Of a stretch of 64,000 bases of DNA, positions 1 to 8,139 are shown piece by piece (within the stretch, counting starts at the first letter, position 1; the number at the start of each line of letters is the position of its first letter). The DNA is from DASQZK01 sp963809925 (GTDB lineage: Bacteria; Bacteroidota; Bacteroidia; Bacteroidales; GCA-2748055), in assembly GCA_963809925.1 (NCBI GenBank), contig CAWELH010000008.1:496001-560000 (forward strand), given 5' to 3'. The notes under the pieces are model-generated. The model searched no databases. It saw only the letters and a program-made list of their open reading frames with translations, and was not told the DNA's origin. A program made the position numbers and the translations under genes.

Positions 1-771
1 CACAATATCAATCCCGTCATCACTCCCATTGTCACTGAGGATACGAACTCCATTGATCTCCACATTTTCAGAATTGAAGGGTACAATCTGCCACAAATGA
101 CTGTCGACCAGCAGAATGTCCTGAACCCTGACATCCCTGCAATCGGTGAACTGAACCGATCGTGTGTGGTGCTCCCGTCCGGTTATCCGGTTATCCGTGC
201 CAAGCAGGATGCCCCTCCCCCGTACTGTCACATGTTCCATCTTTTCAGCATTGATCACACCTTTGACAACAGCGCCTCCTGCAATGTAAACCGTTTCGCC
301 ACTTTTTGGAGCGATGAGCCCGGCATCATAAACTTTACCCCCTTCAAAGTAAATGACGCCTTTGGCATCCGGGGCCGGGATATCTTGCTCAGGTGCATTG
401 GTAAATAGATAGAGGGGGAAATTGAGAAAATCACCATTTAGCTCAATGCTCAGATTTCCCGGATGCGTTAGGGTTATGTAAATAGTGCTGTCGTGAAATT
501 CTGCCCTGATATTTTCATTGAGAGGTCTGACATCCACCCATTTTATATCACGGTCGGCACGGATCTCCACCTTCGCTTCACCGGTAAAATCGAAAACTGC
601 ATAGGAAGCAAAAGGCGCGTCGTAAACCATAACATCCCGGTCTTCCGCAGTAACGGTATAATGATTGGAGCGATCCATCCCTTCAGTTACCGGAAAGGTT
701 ATGACCCGCGCATAAGCAACCGGGTGCAATACCATGGCAAGGGAAAATGTAAGGATTATTGTGATTCTCAT
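1..771 (-). CDS. Right-handed beta-helix glycosidase, GH28/GH49-like (partial, C-terminus outside window)
   Basis: The reading frame is open from an ATG at 771 down to the left edge (257 codons, no stop). The product starts with a signal peptide (MRITIILTFSLAMVLHPVAYA). A beta-sandwich-like N-terminal module follows (about residues 25-130, containing FDFTGEAKVEIRADRDIKWV). Then comes VIYFEGGKVYDAGLI, IYIAGGAVVKG-type text and VRGRGILLGTDNRI, the turn pattern of polygalacturonase/dextranase-type parallel beta-helix enzymes. The last visible segment, NGVRILSDNGSDDGIDIV, matches the region where these enzymes carry catalytic aspartates (NxD...DD). An exported polysaccharide hydrolase is the likely role; the substrate cannot be read. 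Start chosen because the ATG at 780 in the same frame hits a stop after three codons. It is transcribed away from the aldo/keto reductase gene. Confidence 0.75.
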   Translation of the reverse strand, partial: MRITIILTFSLAMVLHPVAYARVITFPVTEGMDRSNHYTVTAEDRDVMVYDAPFASYAVFDFTGEAKVEIRADRDIKWVDVRPLNENIRAEFHDSTIYITLTHPGNLSIELNGDFLNFPLYLFTNAPEQDIPAPDAKGVIYFEGGKVYDAGLIAPKSGETVYIAGGAVVKGVINAEKMEHVTVRGRGILLGTDNRITGREHHTRSVQFTDCRDVRVQDILLVDSHLWQIVPFNSENVEINGVRILSDNGSDDGIDIV

Positions 772-982
772 TCTTTCATGTATTTGTTGAGCCTGTAGTT
801 GTCATTCATGGTAAAGCCGTTGCGGAAAGTTAACCCACCGCGCCGGTTTTACAAACTTAGGAAAATTGTAATGCAGGATAAAGCGGTTTCATCCAATAAT
901 GAATTTTGCCGTCATTTTTTATCGGAGCTGAATTATTGCTATATTGTCGCAATTACTGAGGACGATTTAAAACCAATGAAAA

Positions 983-2200
983 ATGAAGAACGGGAGTGCA
1001 TTTAACCGCAGAAATTTTCTGAAGGCTGGGCTGATGAGCGCAGCCGGTGCTGTAATTACCTCAAAAACGACCATGGCCGGGAATGGAAATCCGGCGGGAT
1101 TTTTAACCAATGAAGAAAAAATCATTTTCCGTACTCTTGGAAAAACCGGTCTGAAACTTCCTGTTGTGAGCATGGGTGTAATGAGAGCCGATAATCCCGG
1201 ACTGGTGAAAGCAGCACTGGACAAAGGTATAGTTCATCTCGATACGGCCCATTATTACCAGGAAGGAAAAAACGAAACTATGCTCGGTGAAGTCCTTTCC
1301 AACTACCCTCGTGATTCGTATGTGATTTCAACAAAAATACCACCCGATGGTATCGATAAGAACGGACAGTTTACGGGCAAGTTCGATCCTAAAGGGTTTA
1401 TGGAAAAGCTCGATATCAGTCTCGGCAGACTGAAAACCGATCATGTCGATTTTCTGTATCTGCACGGTATGTCAAGAAAAGAGGCGGTGCTGTATAAACC
1501 CGTCATGAAAGTCCTGAAAAAGATCAAAAAACAAGGGAAAGCCCGTTTCGTAGGATTTTCAACACACCGAAATATGGCGGAAGTCCTGAACGCTGCTGCT
1601 GAAAGTAATTTTTACGATATCGTACTTACTTCATATAATTTTCAGCAGAACGAGGATGCAGAGATGCATGCCGCTATTGAAAATGCCGCCAGGGCCGGAG
1701 TAGGTATCATTGCCATGAAGACAATGGCCGGTGGCTTTTTCGACAAGGAGAGAACTAAACCCGTGAATACCAAAGCCGCGCTCAAGTGGGCCCTGATGAA
1801 CGAAAACATAACCACCGCAATTCCGGGTTATACAAGTTTTGACCAGCTAGAAGAATCGTTCTCTGTGATGGAGGAACTGAATCTGGGGAATGAAGAATGG
1901 AAAGACCTCAAAATTGAAGACCCGTCTGCCAGTCTGTTTTGTACAGGTTGTGAAGAATGCGTTCCTGCATGTAAAAAGGGACTTCCCATTCCCGACCTGG
2001 TACGTGCGTACATGTATACCTACGGCTATCGTGAATATGCAAAAGCCCGTGAGGTGGTGACAGCCTCCCGACTGGGAAGCACAGCACCCTGCGATGACTG
2101 TGATGAATGCACGGTCAGATGCAGCAAAGGCTTCAACGTAGCTGAACGGATAAACGATGTGGCTAGGCTGGGTGATGTGCCGGCGGGATTACTGACCTGA
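983..2200 (+). CDS. Tat-exported aldo/keto reductase with C-terminal 4Fe-4S ferredoxin region
   Basis: 405 residues. The N-terminus carries a twin-arginine signal (NRRNFLKAGLMSAAGA), so the folded protein is probably moved to the periplasm. The aldo/keto reductase barrel spans about residues 50-300 with the catalytic set visible: Asp and Tyr in LDTAHYYQEGKNE, Lys in VISTKIP, His in FLYLHG. The C-terminus has two CxxCxxCxxxC clusters (CTGCEECVPAC near residue 318 and CDDCDECTVRC near 372), as in the Fe-S subgroup of Bacteroidota aldo/keto reductases. Start chosen at 983 because the ATG eight bases upstream is in another frame and stops quickly. Oxidoreduction of a sugar or carbonyl compound is the family role; the substrate is not known. 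Confidence 0.88.
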   Translation: MKNGSAFNRRNFLKAGLMSAAGAVITSKTTMAGNGNPAGFLTNEEKIIFRTLGKTGLKLPVVSMGVMRADNPGLVKAALDKGIVHLDTAHYYQEGKNETMLGEVLSNYPRDSYVISTKIPPDGIDKNGQFTGKFDPKGFMEKLDISLGRLKTDHVDFLYLHGMSRKEAVLYKPVMKVLKKIKKQGKARFVGFSTHRNMAEVLNAAAESNFYDIVLTSYNFQQNEDAEMHAAIENAARAGVGIIAMKTMAGGFFDKERTKPVNTKAALKWALMNENITTAIPGYTSFDQLEESFSVMEELNLGNEEWKDLKIEDPSASLFCTGCEECVPACKKGLPIPDLVRAYMYTYGYREYAKAREVVTASRLGSTAPCDDCDECTVRCSKGFNVAERINDVARLGDVPAGLLT

Positions 2201-2274
2201 TAATGATTCATCTACAAAAATAAATAACCATCATGGTAACCACGCGGTGGAGTACTGTTATGAATTGAATACCC

Positions 2275-3126
2275 ATGAAAAAACTGCTGTTTCTTTTCAT
2301 CATCGTCCCCAGTTTGTTTCTCCAGGGGAAAGCCCAGCCCACCGATGTTTACAAACTTTTCCCCAATTTGGGTGGCTGGGAGAAGGAGTTTAACTATGAG
2401 GTTTACACGCCAAACGATCTCTGGGATTACATCGACGGAGCCGCCGATGCCTATCTGAGTCAGGAATTTGTCGATCTTCATATTGCCGAATACTCAAAGG
2501 GACAGGATGTTATCAGGGCAGAAATATACCGGCATAAGGATGATGATCACGGTTTCGGGATCTACAGCCAGGAGCGGTCACCCGATCTGAACTTCATCGA
2601 TATCGGTGCAAAAGCATACCAGGAAGGCGCGATTCTAAACTTTCTGAATGGGAATTATTATGTGAAGATTTATGCCAGTACCGAAAAAAAGTCGGTTACC
2701 AATGCGATGAAAAATCTCGCTGAACAGATATCAAAGACGATCAATAGGGATCCGAAACTTCCTGCTATATTGTCATTTTTCCCTTCTGAAAACCATATCA
2801 GCAATGCGGATGCGTTTATCTCCACCAATTTTATGGGACATGAATTTCTAAATTCCGTATACAAGGCTTCCTACAAAACCGGAGATACGAGCTTCAATAT
2901 GTTTATCATCCGTGCTCTCAATGCCGCTGCCTGTGAGCAGATCCTCAGAAAGTATATGGAATTTGCCAAACAGGGGGATGAAAAGCTTTCACAGGGAAGA
3001 CTGATCATCCATGATCCGTATAATGGCAGCATCGAAATCCTGTGGAAAGATAATCTTATCATGGGTGTAAGCAATACGGATGATAAGGATCTGGCATGGA
3101 AATACCTGGAAAAGGCTGTGAAATAA
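2275..3126 (+). CDS. DUF6599 family secreted protein
   Basis: 283 residues with a cleavable signal peptide (MKKLLFLFIIVPSLFLQGKAQ). The mature protein begins with the family hallmark LFPNLGGWEKEFNYEVYTP followed by LWDYIDGAADAYLS, which I recognise as DUF6599. It also has a repeated second half (about residues 165-283) resembling the first. No catalytic residues are recognisable and the function is unknown. It lies 74 bp downstream of the aldo/keto reductase on the same strand and may be co-transcribed with it. The next gene is the tRNA, which has its own promoter. Confidence 0.75.
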   Translation: MKKLLFLFIIVPSLFLQGKAQPTDVYKLFPNLGGWEKEFNYEVYTPNDLWDYIDGAADAYLSQEFVDLHIAEYSKGQDVIRAEIYRHKDDDHGFGIYSQERSPDLNFIDIGAKAYQEGAILNFLNGNYYVKIYASTEKKSVTNAMKNLAEQISKTINRDPKLPAILSFFPSENHISNADAFISTNFMGHEFLNSVYKASYKTGDTSFNMFIIRALNAAACEQILRKYMEFAKQGDEKLSQGRLIIHDPYNGSIEILWKDNLIMGVSNTDDKDLAWKYLEKAVK

Positions 3127-3186
3127 GATCTTTCCGGCAGACGGGCAATCCTTTGGGTAAAATTCACCGGAAAAACCCGGAATTGT

Positions 3187-3217
3187 TTTGTGAATACTAA
3201 ACAAACGCTTACATTTG
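3187..3217 (+). promoter_or_regulatory. Promoter of tRNA-fMet
   Basis: TTTG at 3187-3190, a 19-base spacer, then TACATTTG at 3210-3217. This matches the Bacteroidota primary sigma factor consensus (TTTG-N19-TAnnTTTG) exactly. The predicted transcription start is about 30 bases before the tRNA. Confidence 0.75.
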
Positions 3218-3254
3218 CAATCTCAAAAAAGGAATAACGCATTCCAAGATATAT

Positions 3255-3327
3255 TGCGGGGTGGAGCAGTTGGTAGCTCGTTGGGCTCATAACCCAAAGG
3301 CCGCAGGTTCAAGTCCTGCCCCCGCTA
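3255..3327 (+). tRNA. tRNA-fMet (initiator, anticodon CAU)
   Basis: A full cloverleaf can be drawn. The acceptor stem has a mismatch at position 1-72 (T1 and T72), followed by GCGGGG paired with CCCCGC. The D arm is GAGC..GCTC, and the anticodon stem carries three consecutive G-C pairs (GGG/CCC) around the loop CTCATAA. The T arm is GCAGG-TTCAAGT-CCTGC. The unpaired first base pair and the GGG/CCC anticodon stem are the classic marks of the initiator rather than elongator tRNA-Met. CCA is not encoded. Its 3' end is duplicated at 6215. Confidence 0.93.
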
Positions 3328-3331
3328 CTAA
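3312..3331 (+). repeat. Left copy of 20-bp direct repeat (tRNA-fMet 3' end, attL-like)
   Basis: AGTCCTGCCCCCGCTACTAA, the 3' end of the tRNA plus four flanking bases. It recurs at 6215-6234 with one mismatch. Tyrosine-recombinase elements typically duplicate exactly this part of a tRNA gene. Confidence 0.6.
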
Positions 3332-3333
3332 GT

Positions 3334-3366
3334 AAGAGGTTGCCCTATAAGCAGCCTCTTTTTTTT
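3334..3366 (+). terminator. Intrinsic terminator after tRNA-fMet
   Basis: A 10-bp hairpin (AAGAGGTTGC / GCAGCCTCTT with one G-T wobble, loop CCTATAA) is followed by a run of eight T. It starts six bases after the mature tRNA end. Confidence 0.85.
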
Positions 3367-3547
3367 ACCGACATGAACTACAAAGTATACGTCCTTTGCC
3401 CGATGGCAGTGCCAAAGGAAACCACCAAAAAAATCGTTGTTGCGAATGACAAAAAAACAGGCTTAAGTTTCAGAGTTAACTCACCGATTTTATATAATCT
3501 CTTCATTTTAATAGTTTTTTCAAGCATATTTTGTTAGTGCCAATGGC

Positions 3548-5491
3548 TTATTTTTTAAGTACCATTTTTCTCGTAGTTAAACGATTACCAACCTTCAATT
3601 GATAGAAGTACAATCCTTCAGGCAATAAACTTCCGCTGAAATCAACCTGATGTGTCCCTGAAGGCAACTCACTGTTGATCAAGGTGGAGACTTTCCTTCC
3701 TGTTTGATCGTATACATCCAATACAACTAAAGCGTTTGACGAAGTATGGAACTGAATGGTTGTTGTGGCAGTGAATGGGTTCGGATAATTTATGAGACCC
3801 GATTCATTTTCTAGTGCATTTTTTACCAATGTAACATCCGTTGTATCTGTTGTATCTAAGGTGTCGCTTTCGCTAAATGCATCAATCATAATAAATTGAA
3901 CCGAACGTGCAGGAACATCCAACTTTATGGCATCATCAACCGGAAAAGCATTTGCAGGAATTGTTTCCAGTGTTTCACGGGGCCCCCATTGAGTTCCTGT
4001 TGCTGCCTCACCATTAACAGATACATAATAGGAGAAATCCCCATTATCGGTGCCGCCGGTCAGCGAGTAGGTATAGAATTGATTTCCGACACCAATATCC
4101 AATGGGTCTATTTTTACAACCTGGGCAGATTTTCCTTTATTTACAATCACAACCCCTGTTTCACCTGAGGAAAATCTGGAAGCATAAGCTAAAATACTAG
4201 CGTTGGATGAGTTCGCAGCAATTGCATGGTCTCCGGTAAACTTTTGCTGATAATAAGCATAATAAAAATCAGGACGTGGTTGCCACCTCAAACTGTTGTT
4301 ATTTCCCAAATAAAACATTCCATCCTCGCCGCTGGCAAGTAGCCACCTTGCCCCCAATCCAAAATTATTCTTAATTAATTCATTAAACAGTACAGTCGCC
4401 TGCATGCCATTGACATAGGACCTTCCCATGGTTTCATTTGCAGAATTATAATTCATATTATATTCTGTTATGGCAACAGGCTTGGGAAAAGCATTTTTGT
4501 TGGCAATGTCCTGTCGAATATAACTGATATTTTTCTCCGGCTCAGTGGCTGCAACCGTCAATAAATTATCTGCATTTGCATCAGTTCCAAAATAGTTGTG
4601 CATCACGTAGAAATCAGCCGCATCGCTAACTTCGCTAAACACACCTGCATTCCAGGTCTTATCCACCGAATTCCAGCTTGTCGTGCCATCATAATGCAAT
4701 ACCTGTGCACCAATATATATTGTTGCGCCCACCTCAGCCGCAGCTGCTCTCATCGAATCGGCAAAAACCCTGAAATGCTGACCGTAAAGCTGACCAGTAA
4801 TAATTTCTGGCTGACCATCCTTATTGGCACTGGTATCGATCTTCCAACCGGCTTCCCATGGACCGGCATTCTCGTTTCCAATTTCCCAAAATTTTGTACG
4901 TCCGTTATCATAGCGTACCCATTCAGCAGCATGATGAGCAGCCTGCGCAACCGGGTCATCGCTCAACCCATAACGGGCATAGCCATAATTGACCGTTATG
5001 AGTCCTTGCGAACCGGTTTGCTGGCGTAATTTGTAATAGTTATCCGTTGTAGTGGGCCAGTCATTTTTTCCTGAAATAGCGTAAAATTTTACCCTTTCTC
5101 CCGATGAATCGTAAGCAGAGTCAGGTACATCGGAAGGAGCCCCATCCCAGAAAAATATATTAGACCAGCTTCCCCCCGGAAACCGTATTAAGGAAGGATT
5201 TAATAACTGGGTATTTTTCACAAATGTCGCGTCGCCTGTTATATTTCCAATCCAAACAGCTATGGCATTTCCAAACACGTACTTTGAAATTCTCCCCAGC
5301 GTATCGGATGATAAAGTGACCGTTAAAGTTGGTGCATTCATTGTTTTGTTTGCATCCACTGAAATTGGGATCGTGGCTGTTTTGGGTTCAAAATCTTCTA
5401 AAAAGCAATTTGGATCTTGCGCAAATAGTGATGTTGTACAAACGATCACAATACCCAAGAATACTTTAATTTTAATTCTTAAGTTTTTCAT
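3548..5491 (-). CDS. Secreted clan GH-A glycosidase (arabinofuranosidase-like) with T9SS sorting domain
   Basis: 647 residues. A signal peptide (ending SLFAQ) is followed by a TIM-barrel glycosidase module (about residues 55-545). WEIGNENAGPW near residue 203 carries the acid/base Glu after Asn typical of clan GH-A, and VAITEYNMNY near 350 is a good candidate for the nucleophile Glu. The layout resembles GH51/GH39-type arabinofuranosidases, but the exact family is not certain. After a Thr/Asp-rich linker (DTLDTTDTTD), residues ~570-647 form a type A T9SS C-terminal domain (NYPNPF, VYDQTGRKV, PEGLYFYQL, RKMVLKK). The product should therefore cross the outer membrane through SprA, encoded at 35-42 kb, and be surface-anchored or released. 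It lies between the two tRNA 3'-end repeats and 31 bp downstream of an esterase remnant. Confidence 0.85.
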   Translation of the reverse strand: MKNLRIKIKVFLGIVIVCTTSLFAQDPNCFLEDFEPKTATIPISVDANKTMNAPTLTVTLSSDTLGRISKYVFGNAIAVWIGNITGDATFVKNTQLLNPSLIRFPGGSWSNIFFWDGAPSDVPDSAYDSSGERVKFYAISGKNDWPTTTDNYYKLRQQTGSQGLITVNYGYARYGLSDDPVAQAAHHAAEWVRYDNGRTKFWEIGNENAGPWEAGWKIDTSANKDGQPEIITGQLYGQHFRVFADSMRAAAAEVGATIYIGAQVLHYDGTTSWNSVDKTWNAGVFSEVSDAADFYVMHNYFGTDANADNLLTVAATEPEKNISYIRQDIANKNAFPKPVAITEYNMNYNSANETMGRSYVNGMQATVLFNELIKNNFGLGARWLLASGEDGMFYLGNNNSLRWQPRPDFYYAYYQQKFTGDHAIAANSSNASILAYASRFSSGETGVVIVNKGKSAQVVKIDPLDIGVGNQFYTYSLTGGTDNGDFSYYVSVNGEAATGTQWGPRETLETIPANAFPVDDAIKLDVPARSVQFIMIDAFSESDTLDTTDTTDVTLVKNALENESGLINYPNPFTATTTIQFHTSSNALVVLDVYDQTGRKVSTLINSELPSGTHQVDFSGSLLPEGLYFYQLKVGNRLTTRKMVLKK

Positions 5492-5522
5492 ATGCCTTTT
5501 ATATTAAGTACTTATTTTTGTG

Positions 5523-5902
5523 TTATTCCTTTTTCCAATCATCCGTCCTGAAAGGGACAGCAGGTAATCTTTCAGAGCTTATCAGGTTACATTCAGGATT
5601 ATCGGCCCAGGCATAACACATTGCCACAGGTTCGGAAACTTCATCGGAATAGACGACAACTCTTTCACAGAGTTAGAATCCCATACTTTCCATCCACTAG
5701 TTGATATGTCCGTCTGTGGTTCTGTTTCGTTACAATGATCAACCATAAGAAAACACATTTGCGGAAAATTGGCATTTGCAATTTCTACACTGGCATCTTT
5801 AGCCTGTTGTACCTGCCATTCCATATTTGATTGACCCGAAGCCAGCCAAACTTCGCTTAAAAGTATTCCGGGTTTTGCTGAAACTACACAGTTAGTTTCT
5901 GC
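5523..5902 (-). pseudogene. Sialate O-acetylesterase remnant with internal deletion and frameshift
   Basis: Read on the minus strand, 5902-5660 encodes LLSEVWLASGQSNMEW followed by QVQQAKDASVEIANANFPQ, the catalytic-serine block I (GQSNMEW) of SGNH sialate O-acetylesterases. It continues to WKVWDSNSVKELSS. At about 5655 the frame changes and the text jumps to VVVYSDEVSEPVAMCYAWADNP, then LPAVPFRTDDWKKE and a stop at 5523. That is the extreme C-terminus of the same family. The middle of the enzyme, some 300 or more residues including the catalytic His block, is missing, and the 5' end is also lost behind an in-frame stop at 5903. It lies just upstream of the glycosidase gene on the same strand and was probably once its operon partner. 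Confidence 0.8.
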
Positions 5903-6214
5903 TTATGTTCTATTCTATTGGCTTCTGACCTGCGTGACTAAAAAAATAGTACTTTTCACATAAAAACTACATTAATTTACTGCAAATTAGCAATTCTCTT
6001 TATAAAATCTTGTCCTTACAATCAACTTTAACACGGTGTTTATTAATGAAGTGTTTGTCAAATTTGCTGATAAAAATGCAATACTTTAATCAGCGTCATG
6101 AACACCTTATGAATAAAGGAATCCAGCACTGATACTTGCTGACAAGATGAGGAAAAGCAGCAAAAGTGCTGACAAATTCATAATTGATTATCTGTCATTT
6201 AGCCCGTTTGTATA

Positions 6215-6234
6215 GTCCTGCCCCGGCTACTAAA
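6215..6234 (+). repeat. Right copy of 20-bp direct repeat (tRNA-fMet 3'-end remnant, attR-like)
   Basis: AGTCCTGCCCCGGCTACTAA matches 3312-3331 at 19 of 20 positions. There is no tRNA body in front of it. A terminator-like hairpin (AAACC..GGTTT then TTTT) follows at once, as expected if this is the original tRNA tail displaced by an insertion. Confidence 0.6.
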
Positions 6235-6265
6235 ACCTCAGTGTTTACTCGGGTTTTTTCTTTTA

Positions 6266-6285
6266 TTGGAAACTATTTGGAAACT
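6266..6285 (+). repeat. Two TTGGAAACT direct repeats, one helical turn apart
   Basis: TTGGAAACT at 6266-6274 and again at 6277-6285, spaced 11 bp start to start. They sit 31 bp past the tRNA 3'-end copy. Possible arm-type binding sites of an integrase or recombination factor; no integrase gene is present. Confidence 0.35.
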
Positions 6286-6843
6286 TCTGATGGGCTGAAA
6301 GTCATTGAATATTCTTTGCTAATATTCAATGAATAATCTATAAAGGTGCCGTCTTATCATGTTTTTTAGGGAATTGTATTTAAGCCGGAGTCATTAAATC
6401 TTTTATTTCCTGTCAACTAAAGTGCTTTCCTTTATCCCAACTCTTATTTGCTGTAATTCTGAATCCTTTATTTTACCAACAATTCTAATAATTGGAATTT
6501 TTTTAAATTCAGTCAAAGATTCAGTAAACAGATAATTGCAATCTAAAAGAGATAAACACCTTAAAACTCGGATACCGTTACCAATTTTACCATTTCTAAT
6601 TTATTTCCAGGGATTTTATAAACCGGATTTTAGAGAATTCTTCAGCAATTTTCAGCCTGGAAAAAGCAGAAAGGCAATTAAAATACTTCTAAGTGTTCCT
6701 AAAACTATTTTTAACACCTTTGCAACACAAATTTTTTGCCTTGAATATTAACGCAGATTACCCACACCTGTGTCCGGAAAATAAAAAAATAAATCCCGCT
6801 GATATCTTGTTCCATTTTTTTATTTTTAAGCAAAATACGGTCT

Positions 6844-7974
6844 ATGGATATAATTTTAATATGCGGAATTATTCTCGCTTTTTTTCAGTTTATTTTGCTC
6901 CTGAACAAAAGGGGAAAGACGGTTCCGGATAAAATCCTTGCACTGGGAATGTGTATTGTAGGGTTTCATCTACTTCACTATCACCTCTACCATCTTGGAT
7001 ACTGGGATACTTACCCTCATATCATTGGTTTAACAGTTCCCTTTCCCTTATTATACGGTCCTGTTTTTTTTATTTATACCAAATATTCTCTCAGAAAAGA
7101 CAGCAACCTGGATAAGATGGACTACCTGCATTTTGCTCCGGCTGTATTCTCTTACCTTTATATGCTCAACTTCTTTTTCTTTTACTCTGGTGCGGAAAAG
7201 CTGGCAGTTGTAAATGAGGAAGTGGATGATTTCCGGACTTTTACCTCCATCCAATTGCTTGCTTTTATTGTTTCGGGATTGAGCTATACAATTTTAGCCT
7301 ACCGGAAAATATTGTTACACCGGCGAATGCTTGATAATAATTTTTCATATGATGAACAAATAAGTCTCAATTGGCTAAAATATTCGATCTGGGGTATTGG
7401 TTTTGTATTCCTCATTGTAGCGCTTATTGTTGGACTTAGGGATGGCCTGGGCTTCGTCTTCGATTTTAATGCTGACTATATATTCTACACTCTTATTGTC
7501 ATCCTCATATTTTGTATTGGTTTTTTTGGTATTCAGCATCAGAATATTTTTTCAAACCTGAGTGAACCCGATATGAAAGACATTGTCAAGGGCTCACCAC
7601 AGGGGGAATACAGAAAATCAGGCTTGCGACAGGACGCTGCAGCGTCAATTCATACGAATTTATTGAAGCTGATGAAAGAAGAAAAACCCTACCTGAACCC
7701 AAAACTGACCCTGATAAATCTGGCCGAAATGCTTAATGTTTCAACAAATCATTTATCGCAAACCATTAACCAGTTCGAGAAAGTTAACTTTCACGATTTT
7801 ATAAATAGATTCAGGGTAGATGAATTTATTGAGAGATCAAGTTCGAACACTAGTTTCAGCATTCTTGCTCATGCCCTTGATTCAGGTTTTAATTCAAAAT
7901 CATCTTTCAACATCGTTTTTAAAAAGTTTAAAGACATAACTCCCTCAAAATTCATGGAATCTGTAAAAAAATAA
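6844..7974 (+). CDS. Membrane-bound AraC-family transcriptional regulator
   Basis: 376 residues. Residues 1-235 hold about seven hydrophobic helices (for example IILICGIILAFFQFILLL and FIFYTLIVILIFCIGFFGI-like segments). A cytosolic tail ends in an AraC/XylS double helix-turn-helix (about residues 275-376): LTLINLAEMLNVSTNHLSQ is the first HTH and ILAHALDSGFNSKSSFNIVF the second, with F-K-ITPSKF at the end. This seven-helix plus AraC layout is common in Bacteroidota, where the membrane part is thought to sense an envelope signal. It lies about 165 bp upstream of the CPBP/TonB-receptor gene on the same strand, which it probably controls. Confidence 0.85.
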   Translation: MDIILICGIILAFFQFILLLNKRGKTVPDKILALGMCIVGFHLLHYHLYHLGYWDTYPHIIGLTVPFPLLYGPVFFIYTKYSLRKDSNLDKMDYLHFAPAVFSYLYMLNFFFFYSGAEKLAVVNEEVDDFRTFTSIQLLAFIVSGLSYTILAYRKILLHRRMLDNNFSYDEQISLNWLKYSIWGIGFVFLIVALIVGLRDGLGFVFDFNADYIFYTLIVILIFCIGFFGIQHQNIFSNLSEPDMKDIVKGSPQGEYRKSGLRQDAAASIHTNLLKLMKEEKPYLNPKLTLINLAEMLNVSTNHLSQTINQFEKVNFHDFINRFRVDEFIERSSSNTSFSILAHALDSGFNSKSSFNIVFKKFKDITPSKFMESVKK

Positions 7975-8049
7975 TTTCCAACTTTACTATCAAATTAAAA
8001 ATCCTTATAGTTCTCATTTCCTGAACAATTCGCGTCCAGTCCTACAAGT

Positions 8050-8070
8050 CTGCACATGGAAAAAGTGCAG
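8050..8070. promoter_or_regulatory. Inverted repeat between AraC regulator and CPBP-TBDT gene
   Basis: CTGCAC at 8050-8055 and GTGCAG at 8065-8070, with a nine-base centre. It lies 70-90 bp before the preferred start codon at 8140. It could be a binding site for the adjacent regulator, but it is short and may be chance. Confidence 0.3.
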
Positions 8071-8139
8071 TCTTTCAGGCTTGAGCGATTGCCTTTGATT
8101 TCTGTCGCTCCTTTGTATAAACTTTTAAAAACAGAAATC

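Larger units (their letters stand above)
5906..6843. other. Intergenic, AT-rich, island edge
   Basis: No convincing gene. It holds the second tRNA 3'-end copy (6215-6234), a weak hairpin with a T run directly after it (about 6235-6260), and paired TTGGAAACT repeats (6266-6285). Three loosely similar GCTGACAA-type words lie near 6068, 6138 and 6172. Only short, AT-rich spurious frames are open. Confidence 0.6.

Noticed and set aside
3340..3537. 65-codon frame after the tRNA terminator
   Set aside because: It starts inside the terminator, has no family resemblance, and its composition is that of non-coding DNA.
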